The notes under the pieces are model-generated. The model worked only from the letters and a program-made list of their open reading frames with translations. It made no database searches and was not told the DNA's origin. Of a DNA stretch of 64,000 nt, positions 17,155 to 26,084 are shown piece by piece (positions within the stretch are counted from its first letter, which is position 1; each line of letters opens with the position of its first letter). This stretch comes from an uncultured Christensenella sp. (GTDB lineage Bacteria; Bacillota; Clostridia; Christensenellales; Pumilibacteraceae): the NCBI GenBank assembly GCA_910577435.1, contig CAJTLV010000001.1:124001-188000 (forward strand), in the 5' to 3' direction. A program made the position numbers and the translations under genes.

Positions 17155-17595
17155 TTATGCGTTTGCGCTCTCGCACTCGGAGCCGTCGCTACCGCAATCT
17201 TTATCGACGACACGCAACACCTTCGGCAAAACGCCCGACTTTTTGCGATACGCTCTGTCTATCAAGAATGCGCAAAGTAATCCTGCGGCAAGCCCCGCCG
17301 CGCAAAGGCCTACCTGCAACCATACGCCGCCCACCAGTCCGATAAGTACGCCTACTACCATAAACAAAAGCGGTATGGCGTAGATGAGAAGCGCTGCCGC
17401 GCCGACCGATCGAGTCGGCATTTCGACCTCTACTGTCTGACCTACCTCTACCGATATATCGCACTGCGTCGGTACGAGCATCGATTTTCTCTTATTGAAC
17501 GCGCACATATTACAACCGTCGCACTTATCGGTTTTTACAAGCTCGACGAATGCCGTGCCGCGCTTTACTCGCTTAACCTCGCAAAGCTCTATCAT
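17155..17595 (-). CDS. RseC/SoxR-reducing-system family membrane protein
   Basis: A 146-residue protein. The N-terminal cytosolic part has the family's V-rich beta segment and cysteine motif CDGCNMC. Two membrane helices follow (AAALLIYAIPLLFMVVGVL and the next hydrophobic stretch), then a basic then acidic tail. RseC/MucC proteins are linked to redox or envelope regulation, and in anaerobes they often accompany Rnf genes, which are not seen here. The ATG at 17595 overlaps the tcdA stop as ATGA; the longer open frame upstream lies within tcdA. Confidence 0.82.
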   Translation of the reverse strand: MIELCEVKRVKRGTAFVELVKTDKCDGCNMCAFNKRKSMLVPTQCDISVEVGQTVEVEMPTRSVGAAALLIYAIPLLFMVVGVLIGLVGGVWLQVGLCAAGLAAGLLCAFLIDRAYRKKSGVLPKVLRVVDKDCGSDGSECESANA

Positions 17596-18269
17596 ATTCC
17601 GACCAGCCTCATAACCGCGAAATTGGCAAGCATAAGTCCCATTATCATAGGCGGCGCCGCCATAGATGCGGGAGTACCCGATTTGACCGTCGGCTCGGTC
17701 GTCGCGCATACCACGTCGAGCGATTTCACGCCCGCATTTTTAAGCGCCTTTCGCATTATCTTCGCGAACGGATCATAGCGCGTCTTATAAATATCCGTAT
17801 ACTCGAAATCTGTCGTTACTCGGTTGCCCGCGCCCATTGCCGATATTATCGGTACGCCTGCCGACTTGCACGACGTTATAAGCTCCGCCTTGCCGTCAAT
17901 GTCATCTATCGCGTCTATGCAGAACGAGTAACCGGCGCCGAGTATGCGCGCGGAATTGCCCGTACCGAAAAATTCGGGAATTGCTTCGGTAATTACGTCC
18001 GCATTGACGGAACGCGCACGCTCCGCCGCGATGACCGCCTTGTTTTTGCCTATCGCGTCGAGCGTACACAAAAGCTGCCTGTTGAGATTGGATGGTTCAA
18101 ACACGTCTCCGTCGACAAATGTCAGTCTGCCGACGCCGCATCTCGCAAGCGCCTCTACCGCCGCGCCGCCCACTCCGCCGACTCCGACTACAAGCACCGA
18201 CGAATGTTTTAGCCGCGCAAGTCCGTCCGAGCCTATAAGCGGTACTAACCTGTCGTATGCGCCCGTCAC
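17592..18269 (-). CDS. tcdA: tRNA threonylcarbamoyladenosine dehydratase (TcdA/CsdL, ThiF fold)
   Basis: E1-like ATP-dependent enzyme that cyclises t6A37 of tRNA to ct6A. The 225 residues begin with the nucleotide-binding loop VLVVGVGGVGGAAVEALARCG. They continue with FVDGDVFEPSNLNRQLLCT, the ATP-contact DxD region and CIDAIDDIDGKAELI. The C-terminal CATTEPTVKSGTPASMAAPP matches TcdA rather than ThiF or MoeB. Start is GTG at 18269, 4 bp after the hisS stop. The link to a tRNA synthetase fits a tRNA-directed role. Confidence 0.9.
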   Translation of the reverse strand: MTGAYDRLVPLIGSDGLARLKHSSVLVVGVGGVGGAAVEALARCGVGRLTFVDGDVFEPSNLNRQLLCTLDAIGKNKAVIAAERARSVNADVITEAIPEFFGTGNSARILGAGYSFCIDAIDDIDGKAELITSCKSAGVPIISAMGAGNRVTTDFEYTDIYKTRYDPFAKIMRKALKNAGVKSLDVVCATTEPTVKSGTPASMAAPPMIMGLMLANFAVMRLVGI

Positions 18270-18273
18270 CGTA

Positions 18274-19527
18274 TTACCCGCGCTCGCCGGAAAGTATGCT
18301 TTTGCATACCGACGGTAAGTCGTTCAGTTTTGCGGAAAACGTAGCGCCGTCGAACATACGCTTTATAACGCATTCGCCGGACGCAAGCTCGCTTTCACCT
18401 ACCGTGACGGCAAGTGCAAATCCTTGACGGTCGGCATACTTGAACTGCGCTTTAAGGCTTTTTCCCATAAGATCGCGCTCTGCGGATATACCCGCCGCAC
18501 GCGCTTCTCTCACTATCCTGTCGCACGTCGCGCGCGCCGAATCGCTTTGCGCCGCCGCAAACAGCTTGGGAGCGTTGTTTTCAAACTCGATCCCGCGCGC
18601 GTCCGCCGCCGCGATCAGCCGCTCTATACCGCAACCGAACCCGACGCAAGGCATATGTTTGCCGCCGAGCTGTTCGCACAGACCGTCATACCTGCCGCCG
18701 CCGATCAACGCCAGATCGCCGTCGCAAAACTCGAATACGGTACGGGTGTAATAGTCGAGTCCGCGAACGAGCTTGTCGTCCTCTATAAACTCGATACCGT
18801 TCATTTTAAGTCCGTCGACTACATCGCGATGATGCGCTCTGCATTCCTCGCACAGATAATCGGAGATCTTTGGCGCGTTTTTATAGACCTCGCGGCAGGA
18901 CGGGACTTTGCAATCCAACGCCCGCAACGGATTTGTTTGAGCGCGTCTTTTGCAATCGTCGCAAATACGATCGCCGACAGCGCCCAAAAATGCGCGCAGA
19001 GCCTTATTATACTCGGCACGGCACTTCGGGCAACCTATCGAATTAATGCGCAGAACGAGATCGTTAAAGCCTATTTCGCGCAAAAAATCGCGCGCCATAC
19101 ATAAAAGCTCGACGTCGAAAACGGGAAGTTCGCTTCCGAAAAATTCGGCGCCGAACTGGTGATGTTCGCGGTATCTTCCGGCCTGCGGTTTTTCGTAACG
19201 GTAAATGGATTCGATATAATACGCTTTGAGCGGCAAACTCTCGCCGAGATTGTTCTCTATGAAAGAGCGCATAACGCCCGCCGTGCCTTCGGGACGGAGC
19301 GCCATCTTTCGTCCGCCTTTGTCGTCGAAAATGTACATCTCCTTATTGACGATGTCGGTGCTGTCGCCTATCGAACGCAAAAACAGCTCGGCATTCTCGA
19401 AAACGGGAGTGCGAACTTGCTTCGCGTTGTACAGCGCGGTTATCTTGTGCGCCGCACGCTCTACCGCCTGCCATTTATGGCTCATCGACGGCAGTAGATC
19501 TTTTGTGCCTTTCGGTGCGTTAATCAT
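18274..19527 (-). CDS. hisS: Histidyl-tRNA synthetase
   Basis: Class II synthetase that charges tRNA-His. The 417 residues have motif 1 in the N-terminal KGTKDLLP region, motif 2 with YRYEKPQAGRYREHHQFGAE, the histidine-A motif LVRGLDYYTRTVFEF and motif 3 GGGRYDGLCEQLGG with GFGCGIERL. A C-terminal anticodon-binding domain follows. The open frame extends 29 codons upstream, but the ATG at 19527 has AAGGA 9 nt before it and places APKGTKDLLP at the usual start. It follows hslU by 25 bp. Confidence 0.97.
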   Translation of the reverse strand: MINAPKGTKDLLPSMSHKWQAVERAAHKITALYNAKQVRTPVFENAELFLRSIGDSTDIVNKEMYIFDDKGGRKMALRPEGTAGVMRSFIENNLGESLPLKAYYIESIYRYEKPQAGRYREHHQFGAEFFGSELPVFDVELLCMARDFLREIGFNDLVLRINSIGCPKCRAEYNKALRAFLGAVGDRICDDCKRRAQTNPLRALDCKVPSCREVYKNAPKISDYLCEECRAHHRDVVDGLKMNGIEFIEDDKLVRGLDYYTRTVFEFCDGDLALIGGGRYDGLCEQLGGKHMPCVGFGCGIERLIAAADARGIEFENNAPKLFAAAQSDSARATCDRIVREARAAGISAERDLMGKSLKAQFKYADRQGFALAVTVGESELASGECVIKRMFDGATFSAKLNDLPSVCKSILSGERG

Positions 19528-19552
19528 TGCTCGCTTCCTTTTTGTGCGTCCG

Positions 19553-20866
19553 TTATAATATATACTTTTTAAGATCGTGTGCCGAGATCTCTTTTGCGAG
19601 ATGTTCGTCCACATATGATTTGTCGACTGTCACATCGATCGAGGGATTGTTGCCGTCGGCGTTAAAGCTGATGTCTTCGAGCAAACTTTCCATAATGGTG
19701 TGCAGTCTGCGCGCACCGATGTCCTCGCCCGTTTCGTTCTCGATAACGGCTATTCGACTCATCTCCTCGATAGCGTCCTGCGTAAACGTGAGATTGATGT
19801 TCTCGACGGACAACATTGCGGCGTACTGTCTCGTGACGGCATTTTCGGGTTCTGTAAATATCTTTACGAAATCTTCGAACGAAAGCGACGTCAAATCGAC
19901 GCGAATGGGAAATCTTCCTTGAAGTTCCGGAATGAGATCCGAAACGCTCGAAATCTGGAACGCGCCAGACGCGATAAAAAGAATATAGTCCGTCTTGATA
20001 GCTCCGTACTTGGTCATTACGGTACAACCCTCGACGATAGGCAGTATGTCGCGCTGAACACCCTCGCGCGAAACGTCCATTCCTCCGCCCGCGCCCTGAC
20101 GGTGCGCTATTTTATCTATCTCGTCGATAAATATAATGCCGTCCTCTTGTGCACGGCGCACACCCTCCGCCTTTATCGCATCCATATCCAAGAGGCGTTC
20201 GCTCTCTTCTTCCATATATATAGCGAGTGCTTCCTCGACGGATACCTTGCGGCGTTTTTTTCGTTGCGGCAGTATCCCGCCCAACATATCGCCGATATTG
20301 AGGTCTATGCTCATTCCGGGCATCGCCTCGATCTGCGGCGCACGCTCCGCAACCTCTATCTCGATCGTCAGCCTGTTGAGTTTTCCGTCGCGGAGTTCGT
20401 CCGTCACCTGTGCTTTAAGCACAGACTCCGCAATATCGGCATTCGACTTTTTGCGCGCCTTGACTACTGCGTCGATTATCTTATTTTCGGCAAACTCGCG
20501 CGCTTTGCCCTCGACGATAGCCATCTGTTCTTCTTTTACGAGATGAACGGCGGTTTCGGCGAGATCGCGTATCATAGACTCCACGTCGCGACCGACGTAG
20601 CCGACTTCGGTGTATTTAGTCGCCTCCACCTTGATGAACGGCGCGTGCACTATTTTCGCAAGCCGACGCGCTATTTCGGTCTTGCCCACACCGGTCGGTC
20701 CTTTCATTATGATATTTTTGGGCGTGATCTCTTCGCGCACAGCTTCGGGCAGTTTGCTCCTGCGGTAGCGGTTTCTGAGCGCTATCGCGACGGCGCGTTT
20801 CGCCTTAGCCTGACCGATTATATACCTGTCGAGTTCCGCTACTATCTGTTTGGGGGTAAGCTCCAT
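19553..20866 (-). CDS. hslU: ATP-dependent protease ATPase subunit HslU (ClpY)
   Basis: AAA+ unfoldase that feeds proteins into HslV. The 437 residues contain Walker A GPTGVGKTEIARRLA and the pore-loop-bearing VEATKYTEVGYVGRD. A long I-domain (about 105-220) is followed by Walker B IIFIDEIDKIAHR, sensor ASGAFQ, LQGRFPIRVDL and GARRLHTIMESLLEDISF. The C-terminus DLKKYIL fits the tail that docks in HslV. Its ATG overlaps the hslV stop by one base (TAATG). Confidence 0.97.
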   Translation of the reverse strand: MELTPKQIVAELDRYIIGQAKAKRAVAIALRNRYRRSKLPEAVREEITPKNIIMKGPTGVGKTEIARRLAKIVHAPFIKVEATKYTEVGYVGRDVESMIRDLAETAVHLVKEEQMAIVEGKAREFAENKIIDAVVKARKKSNADIAESVLKAQVTDELRDGKLNRLTIEIEVAERAPQIEAMPGMSIDLNIGDMLGGILPQRKKRRKVSVEEALAIYMEEESERLLDMDAIKAEGVRRAQEDGIIFIDEIDKIAHRQGAGGGMDVSREGVQRDILPIVEGCTVMTKYGAIKTDYILFIASGAFQISSVSDLIPELQGRFPIRVDLTSLSFEDFVKIFTEPENAVTRQYAAMLSVENINLTFTQDAIEEMSRIAVIENETGEDIGARRLHTIMESLLEDISFNADGNNPSIDVTVDKSYVDEHLAKEISAHDLKKYIL

Positions 20867-21399
20867 TATGCAACCTCCACGACGATGTTCTTATTGGTGA
20901 AAATACAGATGTCGGACGCTATATTCATAGACTCGCGCGCAATCTGCTCCGCTGTCATATCTGTATTTGCCATCAAAGCGCGTCCCGCCGCCAGCGCGTA
21001 GTTCCCGCCCGAACCTATCGCGCACACGCCGTTTTCGGGTTCGATAACGTCGCCCGTTCCCGACACTATGAACATATCCTTTTTGTCGGCGACGATCATC
21101 AGTGCCTCCAACTGACGGAGATTGCGGTCGCCGCGCCACAGCATTGCAAGCTCTACCGCCGCACGCATAAGATTGCCCGCATACTTATTGAGCATCTCTT
21201 CGAAACGCTCCGCAAGCGTGAATGCGTCGGCGACAGAACCGGCAAATCCGATAACTACGCTGTCGTTATATATGCGACGCACTTTTTTGGCGTTGCCCTT
21301 CATAACGACTTGCTGGTTCTGCGTGACCTGACCGTCGCCCGCGATGACCGTCACACCGTCCTTTTTTACTCCGATTATGGTTGTACCTTCGAGTTTCAT
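20866..21399 (-). CDS. hslV: ATP-dependent protease peptidase subunit HslV (ClpQ)
   Basis: Proteasome-like peptidase partner of HslU. The 177-residue product has a five-residue propeptide (MKLEG) before TTIIGVKKDG, so the N-terminal nucleophile is predicted to be the first Thr after cleavage, as in Firmicute ClpQ. GDGQVT, KVRRIYNDSVVIGFAGSVADA and AIGSGGNYALAAGRAL are family landmarks. AAGGAG precedes the ATG and a sigma-A promoter lies immediately upstream, making hslV the first gene of the hslVU-hisS-tcdA-rseC-glyA run. Confidence 0.97.
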   Translation of the reverse strand: MKLEGTTIIGVKKDGVTVIAGDGQVTQNQQVVMKGNAKKVRRIYNDSVVIGFAGSVADAFTLAERFEEMLNKYAGNLMRAAVELAMLWRGDRNLRQLEALMIVADKKDMFIVSGTGDVIEPENGVCAIGSGGNYALAAGRALMANTDMTAEQIARESMNIASDICIFTNKNIVVEVA

Positions 21400-21421
21400 A
21401 GTTACTCCTTATTTATAACCT

Positions 21422-21450
21422 ATTGTATCACAATCTATTTCGATTGACAA
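21422..21450 (-). promoter_or_regulatory. Sigma-A promoter for hslV
   Basis: On the minus strand TTGTCA (21445-21450) and TACAAT (21422-21427) are separated by 17 bp. The start of transcription would fall about 15 nt before hslV. No CtsR- or CIRCE-like repeat is visible around it. Confidence 0.7.
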
Positions 21451-21455
21451 ACAAT

Positions 21456-22772
21456 TTAACCGTGTTCGGCGAGACTTTGAACAAACTCGCCGACAGCCGC
21501 GTCGCTTCTGTCGTAATACGCTTTCTTTCTGTCCGCTTTCTTCACTCCGTCAATAGACGGCAATATACCGAAATTGGCGTTCATCGGCTGAAAATCGACA
21601 TTGGGCGCGGCTATGTAATTGCACAATGCGCCGATCACCGTCTCGCGCGGAGGAACGACGGTAGATTTTCCGCACAAAATACGTTCGGCATTTACCGCCG
21701 CCATAAGCCCCGTCGCCATACTTTCGACATATCCCTCGACACCGCACAGTTGACCGGCAATAAATATGTTATCGTGCTTTTTAAGCCTCAGATCGGCATT
21801 GAGTGCGGTCGGCGCGTTTATAAACGTGTTTCGGTGCATTACGCCGTACCGTATTATCTCTATATCGTGAAGCGCGGGAATGAGCGAAAATACGCGCTTT
21901 TGTTCACCGAATTTCAAATTCGTCTGAAATCCTACGAGATTGTAAAGCGAACCTTCCGCATTCTCGCGCCGAAGCTGTAATACCGCATACGGCTTGCCCG
22001 CGTCGCGGAACCCTACGGGTCGAAGCGGTCCGTACCTTAACGCGTCCACGCCGCGCGCAGCCATCACCTCGACGGGCATACACCCCTCGAATACAGTCAT
22101 ATCGCCGCCGGTCACCTCGTCAACGGCACGCTCCGCACAGATAAGCGCATTATAAAACGCGAGATACTCTTCCCTGTTCATCGGACAATTCAGATAATCG
22201 TCGCCGCCCTTTCCGTATCTTGCGCCGAAAAACGATTTTTCGGGATCGACGCATTCTGCGGTAATTATAGGTGCCGCCGCGTCGAAAAAATGCAACGACC
22301 GTTCACCGGTAAGCTCGGCAAGATATGCCGCCAACCCGTCGTGACACACCGGACCGGCGCATACCAACGTAAGGCGCGACGTGTCGAATCTTTCGACAAC
22401 GCCCTCGACGATCTCGATATTGCCGCGCGATTTAACCGCGTCGGTAACAAGTCCCGAAAACCTGTCACGGTCGACCGCAAGCGCACTGCCGGCAGGCACA
22501 GAACACTTTTCAGCTATTCCGAGCAACGTCGAGCCGAGCTTGTTCAGTTCGTTTTTGAGCGCGCCGCCGGCAGTAGTCGGAGATGTGCTTTTGAGCGAAT
22601 TGGAGCAAACGATTTCGGCAAGACCGCCGCTCTTATGCGCGGGCGAAAACCACTTCGGTTTCGCCTCGAACAGACGCACGTTTATTCCGTGACGGGATAA
22701 ATACAGCGCCGCTTCGCAACCCGCAAGTCCGCCGCCGATTATATCAACGGTATTGTCACTGTATCTGGGCAT
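21456..22772 (-). CDS. trmFO: Methylenetetrahydrofolate-tRNA-(uracil-5-)-methyltransferase TrmFO
   Basis: Folate- and FAD-dependent enzyme that makes m5U54 in tRNA. The 438 residues begin with the FAD-binding motif VDIIGGGLAGCEAALYL. They include ECSN-like VCSNSLKS, the catalytic-Cys region in FGARYGKGGDDYLNCPMNREEY and the C-terminal GQLCGVEGYVESMATGLMA. The gene overlaps the 3' end of topA by 17 bp, in the conserved order topA-trmFO-(xerC)-hslV, with xerC missing here. Confidence 0.97.
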   Translation of the reverse strand: MPRYSDNTVDIIGGGLAGCEAALYLSRHGINVRLFEAKPKWFSPAHKSGGLAEIVCSNSLKSTSPTTAGGALKNELNKLGSTLLGIAEKCSVPAGSALAVDRDRFSGLVTDAVKSRGNIEIVEGVVERFDTSRLTLVCAGPVCHDGLAAYLAELTGERSLHFFDAAAPIITAECVDPEKSFFGARYGKGGDDYLNCPMNREEYLAFYNALICAERAVDEVTGGDMTVFEGCMPVEVMAARGVDALRYGPLRPVGFRDAGKPYAVLQLRRENAEGSLYNLVGFQTNLKFGEQKRVFSLIPALHDIEIIRYGVMHRNTFINAPTALNADLRLKKHDNIFIAGQLCGVEGYVESMATGLMAAVNAERILCGKSTVVPPRETVIGALCNYIAAPNVDFQPMNANFGILPSIDGVKKADRKKAYYDRSDAAVGEFVQSLAEHG

Positions 22773-24999
22773 TATGTTTGTACTTGCAGGTCTTGTTCGA
22801 ACACTTGATATACTTGCCGTTCTTGCCCGTCTTTTCGATTAAGAACGCGCCGCATTCGGGACACTTCTCGCCCGTAGGCGGTGCGGACGACGTAAAATCA
22901 CAGGAGGGATAACCGCTGCAACCGTAGAATGTAGCTTTTCGCGTAGTGATCTTACGAAGCGGTTTGCCGCACTTCGGGCAAGGCGGCAGATTTTCGGTCG
23001 AATCTTCAGCCTTTTCCAGACTGACTATATTTTTGCACTTGGGATAATTGGGGCAAGCTAAAAATTTGCCGTACTTACCCGTCTTGACTACCATCGTAGC
23101 GCCGCATTTTTCGCACACTACGTCCGACTGTTCGGGCGGCTCGGCTTCCGCTATGTTTCCGTCTGCGTCCAGGTTTTTCGTGTTCTTGCACTTCGGGTAG
23201 TTGGGACAAGCTAAAAATTTGCCGAACCGTCCCGTCTTGATGACCATATTAGCTCCGCACTTTTCGCACACGTAATCGGTGGGGGCGTCGGGTTCTTTTA
23301 GCGAATAATCGTCGCGTTTCGCCGCCTCGACCTCTTTCGAAAAGTCGGCAAAAAAAGCGTCTACTATATCCTGCCAGCGTCTGCCGCCCTCTTCCACGCC
23401 GTCGAGATCTTCTTCCATACGCGCGGTAAATTCTACGTCCATAATGTCGCCGAAATAATGCAACAACATATCCGTAACTTTTTCGCCGAGTTCGGTCGGA
23501 ACGATCGCTCTGCCGTCGCGCAAAACATATTTGCGTGCAAACAGCAGCGATACCGTAGGCGTATAGGTAGCGGGTCTGCCTATTCCCTTTTCTTCCATAG
23601 CCTTTACAAGGCTCGCTTCGGTATAGCGCGCAGGCGGCTTGGTAAACTTTTGTTCGCAGTCGTATTTGACAAACGACGGAGTATCGCCCTCTTTAAGTTC
23701 GGGGAGTTTTACCGCATCGTCTTTGTCGCCCTTATCGGATGCGGCGGAATACACCTTAGTAAATCCGTCGAACTGCGGAGTTCTGCCCGTAACGCGGAAC
23801 TCGTAATCGCCGGACGCTATGTCGACTGACACGGAGTTATAAGTCGCGTCCGCCATTTGGCTCGCCAAAAATCTATTGTAAATCAAATTATACAGCTGAT
23901 ACTGATACTTGTTGAGATACGGTTTTACGCTTTGCGGCGTGCGTTCGAGCGAGATAGGTCGTATCGCTTCGTGTGCGTCCTGCGCGCTCTTTTTCGACGC
24001 AAAGTAATTGGGCTTTTCGGGCAGATAATCCACGCCGAAATTATCGCCGATAAACTCGCGTGCGGCGGCAATCGCCTGTGACGATACACGCGTCGAATCG
24101 GTACGTATATACGTTATGAGCGCAACTTTGCCCTCGTTGGGAATATCCACGCCCTCGTACAGCTTTTGCGCGGAAGACGACGTTTGCTTCAAACTCATTC
24201 CGAGTTTATTGAGCGCATCCTGTTGCATTGTCGACGTTATGAACGGCGCGAACGGGTGCGCGCGCGTCACGCTCCTTTTGACGTTTGTTACTGTGTACGA
24301 CTTGCCGTTTATAGCAGACTTTACACTCTCCACATCGTCCGAACAAGACAGCTTTATCTTTTGCCCAAGCTTAGACACGAGCGCGGCTTTGAACTTGTCT
24401 CCGCCAGACGTTTCCAGAACCGAGAAAAAACTCCAATACTCTTCCGGAACGAACGCCCTTATTTCGCGCTCGCGATCTACTACCAGCCTAAGCGTAACAG
24501 ACTGAACACGCCCCGCAGACAGATTGCCGTGTATTTTTTTACACAGCACGGGCGAAACTTTATAACCCACAAGCCTGTCAAGCACGCGACGAGCCTGCTG
24601 CGCGTCGACGAGATTTTTATCTATCGGACGCGGGTGCGCAAGCGCGTTCTGCACGGCATTCTTACTTATCTCGTTAAACTCTATGCGCACGGGCGAGCCG
24701 TCGTCAATACCGAGAAGCGTTGCTACGTGCCAAGAAATCGCCTCGCCCTCACGGTCGGGGTCGGTCGCGAGCAATACGCGCTCTGCCGACGACGCTTCTT
24801 TTTTGAGACGTGCGACCACATCTTTTTTATCGTCCATAACGACGTAAGTAGGCTCGAACTCGTTATTTACATCTACAGCGAGCCGCTTGGACGGCAAATC
24901 ACGCACGTGTCCGCCCGTTGCGAATACTTTATAGCCCTTTCCCAGATACTTCTGAACGGTTTCGAGCTTTCCTATACCCTCTATAACAACCAAGTTCAT
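22756..24999 (-). CDS. topA: DNA topoisomerase I (type IA)
   Basis: Relaxes negative supercoils through a 5'-phosphotyrosine intermediate. The 747 residues contain the TOPRIM acidic triad DPDRE (80-84) and the active tyrosine Y297 in LITYIRTDSTR. Four C-terminal zinc-ribbon modules (CEKCG, CEKCG, CPKCG, CPECG, from about residue 570) include two near-identical copies ending LACPNYPKCKN. The N-terminus is odd: the usual VESPAKAKT is replaced by IEGIGKLET, although E7 and K11, matching the catalytic Glu and Lys, are kept. It lies 14 bp after dprA. Confidence 0.97.
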   Translation of the reverse strand: MNLVVIEGIGKLETVQKYLGKGYKVFATGGHVRDLPSKRLAVDVNNEFEPTYVVMDDKKDVVARLKKEASSAERVLLATDPDREGEAISWHVATLLGIDDGSPVRIEFNEISKNAVQNALAHPRPIDKNLVDAQQARRVLDRLVGYKVSPVLCKKIHGNLSAGRVQSVTLRLVVDREREIRAFVPEEYWSFFSVLETSGGDKFKAALVSKLGQKIKLSCSDDVESVKSAINGKSYTVTNVKRSVTRAHPFAPFITSTMQQDALNKLGMSLKQTSSSAQKLYEGVDIPNEGKVALITYIRTDSTRVSSQAIAAAREFIGDNFGVDYLPEKPNYFASKKSAQDAHEAIRPISLERTPQSVKPYLNKYQYQLYNLIYNRFLASQMADATYNSVSVDIASGDYEFRVTGRTPQFDGFTKVYSAASDKGDKDDAVKLPELKEGDTPSFVKYDCEQKFTKPPARYTEASLVKAMEEKGIGRPATYTPTVSLLFARKYVLRDGRAIVPTELGEKVTDMLLHYFGDIMDVEFTARMEEDLDGVEEGGRRWQDIVDAFFADFSKEVEAAKRDDYSLKEPDAPTDYVCEKCGANMVIKTGRFGKFLACPNYPKCKNTKNLDADGNIAEAEPPEQSDVVCEKCGATMVVKTGKYGKFLACPNYPKCKNIVSLEKAEDSTENLPPCPKCGKPLRKITTRKATFYGCSGYPSCDFTSSAPPTGEKCPECGAFLIEKTGKNGKYIKCSNKTCKYKHNAQIQ

Positions 25000-25013
25000 T
25001 TTGCATCTCTCCT

Positions 25014-26084
25014 TTACCGCAATGTCACACTGTACATATTTTTAGATCTTTCGTGAATTAGTCCGTATATCATTAGCGACGACAGCACCGCGTTCAGTTC
25101 GGGTACGGATAGTCCGCTAGACTCCGCAAGCGAATCGAACGAGTGCTCACCGCCCTCCAAGATATGCAGTATGCCCTCTTCGTCGAAATTCAATTCGACG
25201 GTATTGTGTTTTTTCTTTTCGGACGTCGCGCCGTAATACGACATTATGTCTCTGCCATCGGTCACCGCGACTGCGCCTTGCTTGATGAGATTGTTCGTAC
25301 CAACCGAACGTTGTTTGTCTATATCGCCGGGTACCGCGAATACGTCTCTACCTTGTTCGGCGGCACAGCCTGCCGTTATAAGCGCTCCGCTTTTCGTCGC
25401 CGCTTCCACGACGAGAACGCCCTTACTTATACCGCTGACAAGCCTGTTGCGTTGCGGGAACGAATAAACAGTGCCGTGAACATCGGGCGGATACTCGCTG
25501 AACACCAGCCCTGTCCGACAGATTTCGTCGAACAACCCGATGTTCGACGCGGGCGACACGTTAAATAGTCCGCTGCCGAGAACGGCTATCGTTTTCCCGC
25601 CAGACTTCAGAGCCGCGCGGTGTGCGAATCCGTCGATGCCCGTAGCAAGCCCGCTGACTATGGTAAAGCGTTCGGACAATTCCTCGACGAACTTATCTGT
25701 AACGTATTTACCGTACTGCGATGCGTTTCTGGTGCCTACTACGGCGAGACAATCGGTGCGCAACAGATTGGGATCACCTTTATAAAAGAGTGCGAACGGA
25801 GGATCGACTTCGGACTGAGCCAAGCCTGTCGGGAACAGCGGATCGACGCGCGTCACATATCCGATATGGTTAGTCTCCAAATACTGCTTTGCCCGTTCTA
25901 TAAACTCGACGTTGCGTGTGCGTTTCAGCTTACTCATAGTTCCGTCGTCGAGCGCATAACGTCCGCCGTCGGCAAAAGAATTCCACAGCTCCGCAGGCGG
26001 GATATTGTCGAGCAGTTTGTTTATTTTTCGTGTCGAAACGCGCGAATACGCCAACCATAAGTATATGTCGGAAAGCAACATCAT
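25014..26084 (-). CDS. dprA: DNA-processing protein DprA
   Basis: DprA protects incoming single-stranded DNA and loads RecA during natural transformation. The 356 residues have a SAM-like helical N-terminus (1-65). The Rossmann core has VVGTRNASQYG, SGLATGIDGFAHRAAL, GSGLFNVSPASN and the conserved FPQRNRLVSGIS with VVEAATKSGALITA. The C-terminal winged-helix (DML1) domain spans about 295-356. The ATG overlaps the comM stop as ATGA, and together they form a competence-type pair. No uptake genes are in the window. Confidence 0.95.
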   Translation of the reverse strand: MMLLSDIYLWLAYSRVSTRKINKLLDNIPPAELWNSFADGGRYALDDGTMSKLKRTRNVEFIERAKQYLETNHIGYVTRVDPLFPTGLAQSEVDPPFALFYKGDPNLLRTDCLAVVGTRNASQYGKYVTDKFVEELSERFTIVSGLATGIDGFAHRAALKSGGKTIAVLGSGLFNVSPASNIGLFDEICRTGLVFSEYPPDVHGTVYSFPQRNRLVSGISKGVLVVEAATKSGALITAGCAAEQGRDVFAVPGDIDKQRSVGTNNLIKQGAVAVTDGRDIMSYYGATSEKKKHNTVELNFDEEGILHILEGGEHSFDSLAESSGLSVPELNAVLSSLMIYGLIHERSKNMYSVTLR

